From: Bordetella parapertussis
Lineage (GTDB): Bacteria; Pseudomonadota; Gammaproteobacteria; Burkholderiales; Burkholderiaceae_C
Length of the DNA: 18,681 nucleotides
Assembly: GCA_945875935.1 (NCBI GenBank)
Contig: CAMCNE010000043.1
Coordinates: 1 to 18,681 of the forward strand
Direction of reading: 5' to 3'
Shown here: piece after piece, positions 7,624 to 14,748 of the stretch
Layout of the letters: every line of letters starts with the position of its first letter
Numbering within the stretch: position 1 is the first letter of the stretch
Position numbers and translations under genes: made by a program
The notes under the pieces: model-generated
Seen by the model: only the letters and a program-made list of their open reading frames with translations
What the model was told of the DNA's origin: nothing
The model's database searches: none

Positions 7624-7760
7624 GTAGTGACCTTGCGCTTGCATCCCGTGGAATCGCCCACGCACATCCCGTGCAGTCTGGGCGAAGGCTGGCACAGGGC
7701 CTTGCGCTGGGTCAAGCGCTGCCTTTCAAGCGCAGCACCTGATCGCCAAGCGCGGCGCGT
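7624..7760. other. Intergenic gap between the two remnant ORFs
   Basis: No gene was recognised in these 137 bases. TCAAGCGC is directly repeated at 7712-7719 and 7726-7733. The stretch has no clear promoter or terminator and may be residue of deleted genes. Confidence 0.3.
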
Positions 7761-7886
7761 TCAGCCCAGGCCGCCGAACTCCTCGGAATTGGCCGTCACC
7801 GTGCCCAGCGTGATCAGACGTGCCGACAGACCCACGCCTGAAGACGCGCCGGTGACGATGACGGTGGGATGGGGGTGGCCGTGCAT
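7761..7886 (-). pseudogene. Remnant of a short-chain dehydrogenase resembling light-dependent protochlorophyllide reductase
   Basis: A 41-codon ORF. Residues 7-20 (PTVIVTGASSGVGL) are the first strand and the TGxxxGxG dinucleotide-binding motif of a classical short-chain dehydrogenase. Residues 22-39 (ARLITLGTVTANSEEFGG) resemble a segment that lies far downstream in light-dependent protochlorophyllide reductases and close relatives, around their conserved GTVTxNxxELGG stretch. Everything that normally lies between (Rossmann core) and after (the YxxxK catalytic pair) is missing, so it cannot be an active enzyme. The frame is intact across the junction and ends at TGA 7761-7763. The start ATG is at 7884-7886 without a good Shine-Dalgarno. 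The superfamily call is firm; the protochlorophyllide reductase link rests on one short motif recalled from memory. Confidence 0.6.
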
Positions 7887-7985
7887 ACGAGTGTTTTGAC
7901 CAAGGTGTGAGAGTTGGAACCGCGTCTCAAGCGGGACGGCACCGGTCAAGCCGGCAATGCTGCGAGAGGAGCCGGCCCTGCCACG

Positions 7986-8435
7986 TCAATCGGTAGTGGG
8001 CGCCACCACCTGACCGTGCTTGGCGGCCAGCGCAACGAGCTTGGCGCGGTCCGCGCTGCCCCACGAGCCTTCGCGGTCGAAGTCGACGTACATCCGCGAG
8101 GCGCCTTCGCGCGAGGTCATCGAGATCATCTCGATGCCGCCCTGGCCGAACTTGTAGGAGTGCGTGGCGCCGCCCGGAACATGCACCAGGGTGCCCGGCC
8201 CGGCGACACCCTCGGTGCCGTCGATCACGTAGCTGAGTTGGCCGCTGATCACGTAGAAAGACTCGTCCCACGGGTGCGAGTGATTGCCAGGGCCCGTGCC
8301 CTCGGGGCCGGTGGTGTGGAAGATCTCGTAGCCCGCGGTCTGCGCGCCCGAGGCCAAGATGGTGATGGCGGTGCCGGCGATGTTGAGCGCGCGCGGGCGA
8401 TCAGCGGGGCTGACGATCAAGGGGGAGGGTGCCAT
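7986..8435 (-). CDS. Single-domain cupin protein
   Basis: A 149-residue one-domain cupin, probably cytoplasmic, as no signal peptide is visible. Cupin motif 1 is GNHSHPWDESFYVISG (50-65), offering His52, His54 and Glu58 as metal ligands. Motif 2 is PGTLVHVPGGATHSY (80-94), with His92 as the fourth ligand. The tail (about 105-149) has no recognisable domain. The start is ATG at 8433-8435, with GGAG seven bases upstream. It follows the second permease gene of the amino acid transporter by 49 bases on the same strand and is probably the last gene of that operon. It could bind or modify the imported compound, but the family is too broad for a specific reaction to be named. Confidence 0.85.
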   Translation of the reverse strand: MAPSPLIVSPADRPRALNIAGTAITILASGAQTAGYEIFHTTGPEGTGPGNHSHPWDESFYVISGQLSYVIDGTEGVAGPGTLVHVPGGATHSYKFGQGGIEMISMTSREGASRMYVDFDREGSWGSADRAKLVALAAKHGQVVAPTTD

Positions 8436-8484
8436 GTCATGTCTCCGGATTGAGCGGGTGGTGCGGCGATGCTGCTGCCAGCGA

Positions 8485-9159
8485 CTAGCGGCGAACGCCC
8501 GGGATGATCACTCGTTTTTCGAGCGCCCGCGCGGCGATCACGATGACCGACACCAGCGCCAGGTAGACCAGCGCGGCAAACGCATAGGCCTTGAAGAACT
8601 GGAAGTTGGTCGACGCGAGTTCCTGCACCCGCGCGAAGAACTCGGTGTACTGGATGAGGAAGGCCACCGAGGTGTCCTTCAGGTTGAGGATCACCTGGTT
8701 GGTGAGCGCCGGCACCGACAGCCGCAACACCTGGGGCAGGGTGATCAGCGAGAACACCTGCGCATGGCTGAAGCCCTGGGCGCGCGCGGCATCGAGTTCG
8801 GTCTGATCGAGCCCGTTGCACGCGGTTCTGAGATACGCCGCGTTGTAGGCCGCCACATTGAGCGTGAAGCCCAGCCACGCCACCATGAAAGGCGAGATCC
8901 TCACGCCCCACTGCGGCAGCCCGTAGTACATGAGAAACAGCAGCACGATCAGCGGCATGCCGATGAAAAACGAGATGTAGCCCTGCGTGATCCGGCGCAC
9001 CATGGCGTTCGGGCTGAGCGTGAGGTACAGCACCCCGATGCCGCCGAGCAGACCGGTGATGCTGATGGTCACCGCGAGCAGCAGCGTTTGCCACAAGCCG
9101 CTGACGATCAGCGGCCACTGCTCGATCAGGTCGCGGCTGAAGCTGGCCCATTCGTTCAC
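8485..9159 (-). CDS. Polar amino acid ABC transporter permease (second)
   Basis: An inner-membrane subunit of the HisM/ArtM/GlnP type, 224 residues, the usual size. Hydrophobic segments lie near 18-48, 60-82, 90-110 and 190-212. The cytoplasmic EAA coupling loop is at about 119-145 (QTELDAARAQGFSHAQVF). It starts at GTG 9157-9159, overlapping the ATPase stop as GTGA, so translation is probably coupled. It differs clearly from the first permease, and the two presumably form a heterodimeric channel. Confidence 0.93.
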   Translation of the reverse strand: MNEWASFSRDLIEQWPLIVSGLWQTLLLAVTISITGLLGGIGVLYLTLSPNAMVRRITQGYISFFIGMPLIVLLFLMYYGLPQWGVRISPFMVAWLGFTLNVAAYNAAYLRTACNGLDQTELDAARAQGFSHAQVFSLITLPQVLRLSVPALTNQVILNLKDTSVAFLIQYTEFFARVQELASTNFQFFKAYAFAALVYLALVSVIVIAARALEKRVIIPGVRR

Positions 9160-9893
9160 GGAGCAGCGCCCTCACGGCGAAAAAAGTCGCGCACCCGCGC
9201 GTCGTCGTGCTGCGTCGACAGGCGCTCGATGGTGTCTTCGGCGCGCACCACGCCCTGATCGAGAAACACCACCCGCTCGGCGATCTCGCTGGCGAGATTC
9301 AGGTCATGCGTGACGCACAGCATCGTCACCTTGTCGCGATGCAGCATCTGGATGACCGATGCCACCTCGCGCGACATCAGCGGGTCGAGCGCCGAGGTCG
9401 GCTCATCGAAGAGCACCACCGCCGGGTCCATGGCCAGTGCCCGGGCGATGGCCGCGCGCTGCTTTTGCCCGCCAGAAATCTGCGACGGGTATCGATCGCG
9501 CTGCGCGCTCAGCCCCAGCCGATTCAGCTCGTGCATGGCGCGCGCTTCGGCCTCGACGCGGCTCATGCCGCGCAGCTTGCGCAAGGCCAGCGTGACGTTG
9601 TCGATCACGCTCAGGTGCCGGTACAGCGCGAACTGCTGAAACACAAAGCCGATGCCCTGGCGCAGCTCGCGCACGTCGACGCCGGGGCCGGTGATCTCTT
9701 GCCCGCGGAAACGTATCGACCCCGACGTGGGTTCGACCAGCCGGTTGATGCAGCGCAAAAGCGTCGACTTGCCGCAGCCCGACGGGCCCATCACCACCTT
9801 GACGTCGCCTTCGTTGACCGCCAGGTTGACGCCGCCCAGTACGGCACGCTCGTCGAAGCGCTTGACCACATCTTGCAATTCGATCAGCGCCAC
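9156..9893 (-). CDS. Polar amino acid ABC transporter ATP-binding protein
   Basis: The ATPase that drives import, 245 residues, in the GlnQ/HisP group. All motifs are intact: Walker A GPSGCGKST (36-44), Q-loop FVFQQFAL (83-90), signature ISGGQKQR (139-146, with Ile replacing the usual Leu), Walker B VVLFDEP (159-165) followed by the TSALD D-loop, and the switch histidine in VTHD (His196). The start is GTG at 9891-9893, with AGGA seven bases upstream. It sits between the two permease genes. Confidence 0.96.
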   Translation of the reverse strand: MALIELQDVVKRFDERAVLGGVNLAVNEGDVKVVMGPSGCGKSTLLRCINRLVEPTSGSIRFRGQEITGPGVDVRELRQGIGFVFQQFALYRHLSVIDNVTLALRKLRGMSRVEAEARAMHELNRLGLSAQRDRYPSQISGGQKQRAAIARALAMDPAVVLFDEPTSALDPLMSREVASVIQMLHRDKVTMLCVTHDLNLASEIAERVVFLDQGVVRAEDTIERLSTQHDDARVRDFFRREGAAP

Positions 9894-9927
9894 GAGGATT
9901 TCCTGGAAAGGGGTGGTGGCCGGCGCA

Positions 9928-10581
9928 TCACTGCGCGCTCAGGCCGGGCACGCGCAAGCGACGCTCGATCAGCTGCACACCGATCAGCAAGACGCGGTAG
10001 ATCGCGAAATACAGCAGCCCCACCGCCAGGTAGATCTCGATGCCGCGCAGCGTGGTGGACGCCAGCGACATCGCCTGCTTGGTGATCTCGGGGATGCCCA
10101 CGGTGTAGGCGAAGGGCGAGTACTTCAGCACCACCGTGAACTGGTTGACCATGCCCGGCACCGCCAGCCGCAGCATCTGCGGGAACTCGATCCACACCAT
10201 GACCTGCAGTCGGCTGAACCCCATGGCCTCGGCGGCCACGATCTCGGCGTCTTCAACCGAGTCGAGCGCGCCGCGAAACACCTCGGCCAGATAGGCGCCT
10301 GACATCAGCCCCAGGCTGAGCACCATGGCCATCAGCGGCGACACCTTCAGGCCCACGCTGGGCAGCCCGAAGTACACCAAAAACAGCAGCACCAGCACCG
10401 GCACGCCGCGCAGCACAAAGGTGTAGGCATCGAGCAGCCAGCGCAGCCAGCGCACGTTCAGCCGCCACATGCCGGCCACCAGCAGCCCGGTGAGCAGGCC
10501 GGTGGCCGCGCAACAGAGCGTCACCACCACGGTGTACGCCACGCCTTGCGCCAGCTGCGCAACGATGGCCGCGAAATCCAT
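9928..10581 (-). CDS. Polar amino acid ABC transporter permease (first)
   Basis: An inner-membrane subunit of the HisM/GlnP type, 217 residues from ATG 10579-10581. An in-frame TTG at 10591-10593 would add four residues, and neither start has a good Shine-Dalgarno. Hydrophobic segments lie near 15-38, 58-74, 82-102 and 182-204. The EAA loop is at about 112-135 (VAAEAMGFSRLQVMVWIEFP). It lies 32 bases downstream of the binding-protein gene and 34 bases upstream of the ATPase gene, in the same operon. Confidence 0.93.
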   Translation of the reverse strand: MDFAAIVAQLAQGVAYTVVVTLCCAATGLLTGLLVAGMWRLNVRWLRWLLDAYTFVLRGVPVLVLLFLVYFGLPSVGLKVSPLMAMVLSLGLMSGAYLAEVFRGALDSVEDAEIVAAEAMGFSRLQVMVWIEFPQMLRLAVPGMVNQFTVVLKYSPFAYTVGIPEITKQAMSLASTTLRGIEIYLAVGLLYFAIYRVLLIGVQLIERRLRVPGLSAQ

Positions 10582-10613
10582 GCCGTGCGGCAAGCGCAGT
10601 CAGACGCGCGGGA

Positions 10614-11405
10614 TCACTTCATCCACTTGTCGAGGATGGCCTTGACCTTCTCGGGACCCAGTTCGACGAGGTACTTGTCGAAGTCGTCGCGCATCGGCGA
10701 GCCTTTGGCAAAGGCGAAGCCCAGCTTGTCGAAGCCGGTGAACGAGTAGCTGCTCTCGATGGGCAGCTTCTTCTTGAACTTGAAGTCGGCGAACACCGGC
10801 TCTTCAATGAAGGCCAGATCGAGGTTGCCGTTTTGCAGATCGGCCACCGTCTCGTTGTAGCTCGGGTAGAGCTTGACCTTGTCGAGGCTGTAGTAGCCCT
10901 TGGGCTCGAGCTCGTTTTTGATCAGGTCGCTGTAGGCCATGCCGCGCGGGTAGCCGATCGAGTACTTCTGGAGCTCGGCCAGATCGGTGATCTTGAGGTT
11001 GCGGCTGGTCAGGCTGACCAGGTGCCAGGCGTTGTCGTAATAGGGCTGCGAGAAGTCCATCACCTCCTTGCGCTTGTCGGTGATGCTGATGCCCGAAAAC
11101 GCCACGTCGGCCTGGCCGCTCGACACTGCGCCGAGCATGCCCTGCCAGTCGTAAGGCGTGATCTGCAGCGTGCAGCCGCGCGCCTTGCAGTAGCCCTCGA
11201 AGATCTCCATGTCGGCACCCACCGTCTTGCCGTCTTGCTCGAACACCATGGGCGGCGAGGTGGGCGACACCGCCACCTTGACCACCTTGGCCACGGTGCC
11301 GGTGGCCGATTGCGACGCCGCTGCGGGCGCGCCGGAGTCGGCTGATTTCGAGCAGCCAGCCAGCGCGAGTACCAGCGCACACAGCGCGACGAGGGTCTTG
11401 TTCAT
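10614..11405 (-). CDS. Amino acid ABC transporter substrate-binding lipoprotein (family 3)
   Basis: The periplasmic receptor of the importer, 263 residues, of the bacterial extracellular solute-binding family 3. It has a lipoprotein signal peptide MNKTLVALCALVLALAGC with lipobox LAGC at 15-18, then an Ala/Ser-rich linker to about residue 40. The mature domain shows family hallmarks: PPMVFEQDGKTVGADMEI, the QADVAFSGISITDKRKEVMDFSQPY segment and a late GFAFAKGSPMRDDFDKYL. The start is ATG at 11403-11405, with GGAG seven bases upstream; the longer frame to 11636 is only a read-through of the intergenic region. It is the first gene of the operon and is likely expressed from the divergent region upstream. 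The specific ligand cannot be read from the sequence. Confidence 0.93.
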   Translation of the reverse strand: MNKTLVALCALVLALAGCSKSADSGAPAAASQSATGTVAKVVKVAVSPTSPPMVFEQDGKTVGADMEIFEGYCKARGCTLQITPYDWQGMLGAVSSGQADVAFSGISITDKRKEVMDFSQPYYDNAWHLVSLTSRNLKITDLAELQKYSIGYPRGMAYSDLIKNELEPKGYYSLDKVKLYPSYNETVADLQNGNLDLAFIEEPVFADFKFKKKLPIESSYSFTGFDKLGFAFAKGSPMRDDFDKYLVELGPEKVKAILDKWMK

Positions 11406-11624
11406 CAGAGAGCTCCATCCATCAGGGTTGGGAAATCGCGGCGGTGTACGCACGGCTTGACCGGCCCCGCTCGAAGGCCGAACCGGCTGTGAGTTTATGG
11501 CCTGCACCCCCTCATTCAGGGGTTGGTCTCGATCGACCCTGACGCGTTGGGTCTCAACCCGAAGCCGGCTGATGACAGCGGCAGTGACAATCCCCCCAAG
11601 CCCTGACGTGACACGCCTTCTCTC
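11406..11624. promoter_or_regulatory. Divergent intergenic region between the amino acid transporter operon and the tpsB-like gene
   Basis: These 219 bases should hold promoters for both directions, but I see no strong sigma-70 boxes. Visible structure: a hairpin CCCCT-CATTC-AGGGG at 11508-11522; an inverted repeat GGGTTG (11520-11525) / CAACCC (11555-11560); and a related direct repeat TTGGTCTC (11523-11530) / TTGGGTCTC (11547-11555). On the minus strand TAAACT near 11493-11498 could be a weak -10 for the transporter. These repeats are operator candidates only. Confidence 0.3.
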
Positions 11625-13070
11625 ATGAAATTTCATTCAACTGCACTGGCCCTTGGCTTGGGGCTCAGCTCACTGGCCTACGCCCAAGCGGACCCAGCCG
11701 GCCTTCAGCAACGCTTCGAACGCGATCGGATCGATCGCCTGAAGCGTGAGCAGCAGTTGAACAAGCCGGCGCCGACGCAGCCTGCCATTTCGCTGCCCGG
11801 CGAAAAGCCCGTTGGTGAAGTCTCAGGCGTGGTGAAGATTCGGCTGGTCGAAGCGCGCCTGGGCGGCATCAGCATCAGCGGCGACAAGTGGTTGAAGAAG
11901 AGCTTCGTGATGGACCGCATCCATCAAAAGCCGGGCGACTTGCTGTCGGTGGACCAGCTCGAGCAGGATCTGGTGCGCTTCAACACCCTGTACGACGCCA
12001 AACTGCGTGCGAACCTGGCAGCAGGCGCCGAGGCGGGCCAAACCGATCTGTCGCTCGAGGTGGCTGAACCACCGCGCTACAGCCTGTCGACCTTCTTCAA
12101 CAACTCCGGCAGCTACTCCACCGGGTTGGGTCGTGGTGGCGTGATCCTGGGGGTCAACGGGCTGGCGGGCTACGGTGACAACCTGATGCTCACGGTCGGC
12201 GGCACGGATGGTTCGCGAAGCTATGGCATCAGCTATTCGATCCCGGTGAGCAGCGACGACCTGCGGCTGGACCTGTCGTACTCGCACGGCACCATCGATG
12301 TGATCAACGGCTCGTTCGCGCCGCTGGACATCAGCGGCCGATCGCATGACGTGACCGTCGGCCTCACGCAGCCTTTCGCGGTGAGCCTGAACCGTCAGTT
12401 CGCCGCCTATGGACGCATCTCGTCGCGCAACTCGCTGACGCAGTTCAGCGGCATCACGCAGCAGGAACAGGACCTGACGGTGATGGCCACCGGCCTGAGC
12501 GCCGAGGCGCACTACGACGATCTCGCGTGGACGTTCGACAACAGCTTCAACTTCGGAGCCAAGACCCTGGGCGGTGACGCGAGCTTCACCTACTACCGCC
12601 TCAACGCATCGCGCGTTGACAGCCTGTCCCAGGTCTTCCAGCTGGTCACGCGTTTGGGAGCGCAGTATTCATTCGATGAGCAACTGCCCTCGAGCGAACA
12701 GTTCCAGGCCGGCGGCCTGTTCAGCGTGCGTGGCTACTCCGAGGCCTTGCTGACCGGACGCAACGGCTACGCCGCCAGCGCCGAGTTGCGAGCGCTGGTC
12801 TATTCGCCACCGCCACAGCAGGGCACGGGCATACGCCCTCAGGTGCAGGTGATAGCGTTCATCGACCACGGCGCGGCGTTTCCCTACGGCTACTCGCAGG
12901 GCACCAACACCGATCACTACCTGACCAGTGCCGGCACGGGCTTGGTGCTGGACTTGGGCGCCCGGGTGTCTGCCCGTTTTGCCTTGGCCTGGGCGCTGGA
13001 CAAGAACCCGGCCGAGCCCCGCTCGATCAACCCTGCCGTGCTGGCCGGGCTGAGGATCTCCTGGCTTTGA
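11625..13070 (+). CDS. TpsB/ShlB-type outer membrane protein, apparently with one POTRA domain
   Basis: A beta-barrel protein of the two-partner-secretion transporter (FhaC/ShlB/HecB) family, 481 residues, shorter than the usual 550-590. A signal peptide ends at AYA (18-20). Residues 22-44 form a charged helix like the plug helix H1, followed by a Pro-rich linker (48-62). Only one full POTRA domain is visible (about 78-150: ISISGDKW, then the LLSVDQLEQDLVRFN helix and a TDLSLEV strand). The segment before it (SGVVKIRLVEARLGG) looks like just the last strand of POTRA1. The barrel follows from about 152, with the conserved VRGY lid-loop motif at 368-371. The last residue is Leu rather than the common aromatic. 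The start is ATG 11625 with a weak Shine-Dalgarno. No exoprotein (TpsA) gene is nearby, so its substrate is unknown. Confidence 0.85.
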   Translation: MKFHSTALALGLGLSSLAYAQADPAGLQQRFERDRIDRLKREQQLNKPAPTQPAISLPGEKPVGEVSGVVKIRLVEARLGGISISGDKWLKKSFVMDRIHQKPGDLLSVDQLEQDLVRFNTLYDAKLRANLAAGAEAGQTDLSLEVAEPPRYSLSTFFNNSGSYSTGLGRGGVILGVNGLAGYGDNLMLTVGGTDGSRSYGISYSIPVSSDDLRLDLSYSHGTIDVINGSFAPLDISGRSHDVTVGLTQPFAVSLNRQFAAYGRISSRNSLTQFSGITQQEQDLTVMATGLSAEAHYDDLAWTFDNSFNFGAKTLGGDASFTYYRLNASRVDSLSQVFQLVTRLGAQYSFDEQLPSSEQFQAGGLFSVRGYSEALLTGRNGYAASAELRALVYSPPPQQGTGIRPQVQVIAFIDHGAAFPYGYSQGTNTDHYLTSAGTGLVLDLGARVSARFALAWALDKNPAEPRSINPAVLAGLRISWL

Positions 13071-13210
13071 GCCATGGGTTGCGGTGAGCACGGCCCTGGG
13101 GGGTTGAACGGCGGGAAAGCGTTCGGGCGTGCCTGACACAATGACCACGCCAGTGTCATGAATGTGCTGCGGACTCGCCCTTTGGCACTTGACTCAACCA
13201 CCGATTGCCG
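13071..13210. other. Intergenic gap between the tpsB-like gene and tadA
   Basis: These 140 bases must hold the end of the barrel-protein transcript and probably the tadA promoter. Inverted repeats: GAACG (13106-13110) / CGTTC (13120-13124) and TGACAC (13134-13139) / GTGTCA (13153-13158). Neither is followed by a T run, so no intrinsic terminator is called. CACAAT at 13137-13142 is a possible -10 without a convincing -35. Confidence 0.3.
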
Positions 13211-13795
13211 ATGACCTTTGCGTTTTCCCCCCAGGACGAATCCGCCATGCGCATCGCGCTCGATCAGGCGCACAACGCGTGGCTGGTGGGCGAGGTGCCG
13301 GTGGGCGCGGTGATCGTGCGCGCGGGGCAGGTGATCGCCACCGGCTACAACCGACCGATCACGCAGCACGACCCCACCGCGCACGCCGAGATCGTGGCCC
13401 TGCGCCAAGCGGCCACGCTGCTGGGCAACTACCGCCTGCCCGAGTGCGAGCTGTTCGTCACGCTCGAGCCTTGCGCGATGTGCGCAATGGCGTTGATGCA
13501 TGCGCGTTTCAAGCGGGTGGTGTTCGGTGCGCTCGATCCCAAGACCGGTGCGGCGGGTTCGGTGGTCGATCTGTTCGCCCAGCCGCAGCTCAACCACCAC
13601 ACCGCGCTGCACGGCGGCTTGCTGGCCGACGATTGCGCCCGGGTGCTGCGCGACTTCTTTGCCGAACGCCGGCAGCAGTACCGGCAGCGCCGAGCGGCCT
13701 TGCCCGAGGACATCGAGGACGTGCTCAACGTCCATACGGCAGATATCCCCACCGGCGAAGCGTTTGAACTCGCGATGCCGCCCGAGCCCGTCTGA
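13211..13795 (+). CDS. tadA: tRNA-specific adenosine deaminase TadA
   Basis: Deaminates adenosine 34 of tRNA-Arg(ACG) to inosine, allowing wobble decoding. The protein is 194 residues. The zinc site of the cytidine/deoxycytidylate deaminase fold is intact: HAE at 58-60 (His58 ligand, Glu60 proton shuttle) and PCAMC at 87-91 (Cys88 and Cys91 ligands). The family stretch GAxDPKTGAAGS follows, then the C-terminal RDFFAERR helix. It is about 25-30 residues longer than the E. coli enzyme, with the extra length in a C-terminal tail after about 165. The start is ATG 13211; an in-frame TTG two codons earlier is unlikely. The LD-carboxypeptidase gene follows after six bases. Confidence 0.95.
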   Translation: MTFAFSPQDESAMRIALDQAHNAWLVGEVPVGAVIVRAGQVIATGYNRPITQHDPTAHAEIVALRQAATLLGNYRLPECELFVTLEPCAMCAMALMHARFKRVVFGALDPKTGAAGSVVDLFAQPQLNHHTALHGGLLADDCARVLRDFFAERRQQYRQRRAALPEDIEDVLNVHTADIPTGEAFELAMPPEPV

Positions 13796-13801
13796 TTGCC
13801 C

Positions 13802-14707
13802 ATGACCTCGCTTCACATCTACAGCCCCTCGGGCGTGATCGCCCAGGCCCCGGTGCTGCGTCGCGCGGCCAAGCGTCTGGGCGCGCTGGGTTTCGAGGTG
13901 ACCCTCGATGCCTCGGCGCTGGCCAAGCACCAACGCTTCGCCGGTGACGATGCCACCCGCCTGGCGGCCTTGCACCGGGTGGCCGCGGCCGCGCCCAACA
14001 TCGCGATGGCCACCCGCGGCGGCTATGGCCTCACGCGCTTGCTGGGTGGCATCGACTGGGCGTCGATCAGCCGCAGCATCGAGGCCGGCACCCGCTGGGT
14101 GGGTCACAGCGATTTCACGGCGCTGCAGCTTGGCTTGCTGGCCCACGCCAAGGGTGCGGGCGCGGTGACCTGGGCCGGGCCGCTGGCCTGCGGCGACTTT
14201 GGCGGCGAGGCGGTTGACGACATCACCGAGCCGTGTTTCGTCGAGGCGATGGACGGCTCGCTCGAGGCGGTGGGCTTTCGCACCGAGCCGGGCTTTGACG
14301 GCCTGGCGGTGCGCGGCACGCTGTGGGGCGGCAACCTGTGCATGGTCAATTCGCTGCTGGGCACGCCGCATTGGCCCAAGGCGGCCGTGACCCGCGGCGG
14401 CGTGCTGTTTCTCGAAGACGTCAACGAGCACCCGTACCGCATCGAGCGCAGCTTGCTGCAGCTGCATCAGGCCGGCGTGCTCGACGCGCAAAAGGCGGTG
14501 CTGCTGGGCGAGTTCAGCGACTTTCGCAAGTCGCCGCTGGACCGCGGCTACACGCTGAAGTCCATGGTCAGCCATCTGCGCAGCGTCACCAAGACGCCCA
14601 TCCTCACCGGGCTGCCCTTCGGTCATGTGCCCACCAAGGTGACGATGCCGGTGGGCGCACGGGTGCAGTTGCTGGTGCAAGGCCGCGATGTCTTGCTGGG
14701 CTGGTGA
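13802..14707 (+). CDS. ldcA: LD-carboxypeptidase (peptidase family S66)
   Basis: A cytoplasmic serine peptidase of the MccF/LdcA family, which removes the terminal D-Ala from murein tetrapeptides during cell-wall recycling. The protein is 301 residues, the normal length. The catalytic triad can be placed: nucleophile Ser103 in the elbow GHSDFTAL, Glu205 in VLFLEDVNEHPYRIER and His275 in LPFGHVPTKVTMPVG. The MATRGGYGLTRLL segment near 69-81 is also typical. The start is ATG 13802, six bases after the tadA stop, so the two are probably co-transcribed. The family also includes microcin C self-immunity enzymes (MccF), but a housekeeping recycling role is the simpler reading. Confidence 0.92.
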   Translation: MTSLHIYSPSGVIAQAPVLRRAAKRLGALGFEVTLDASALAKHQRFAGDDATRLAALHRVAAAAPNIAMATRGGYGLTRLLGGIDWASISRSIEAGTRWVGHSDFTALQLGLLAHAKGAGAVTWAGPLACGDFGGEAVDDITEPCFVEAMDGSLEAVGFRTEPGFDGLAVRGTLWGGNLCMVNSLLGTPHWPKAAVTRGGVLFLEDVNEHPYRIERSLLQLHQAGVLDAQKAVLLGEFSDFRKSPLDRGYTLKSMVSHLRSVTKTPILTGLPFGHVPTKVTMPVGARVQLLVQGRDVLLGW

Positions 14708-14748
14708 GGGTGCAGGCCGTGGCTGAAGCCGTGATGCAGGCGATCAAG

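Noticed and set aside
11508..11522. CCCCT-CATTC-AGGGG hairpin as a terminator
   Set aside because: It lies between divergent genes and lacks a T tract, so a regulatory or incidental origin is more likely.
13796..14707. tadA followed closely by an LD-carboxypeptidase gene as a novel functional pair
   Set aside because: I recall this adjacency as common in Burkholderiales; both genes look like ordinary housekeeping genes with intact catalytic residues.
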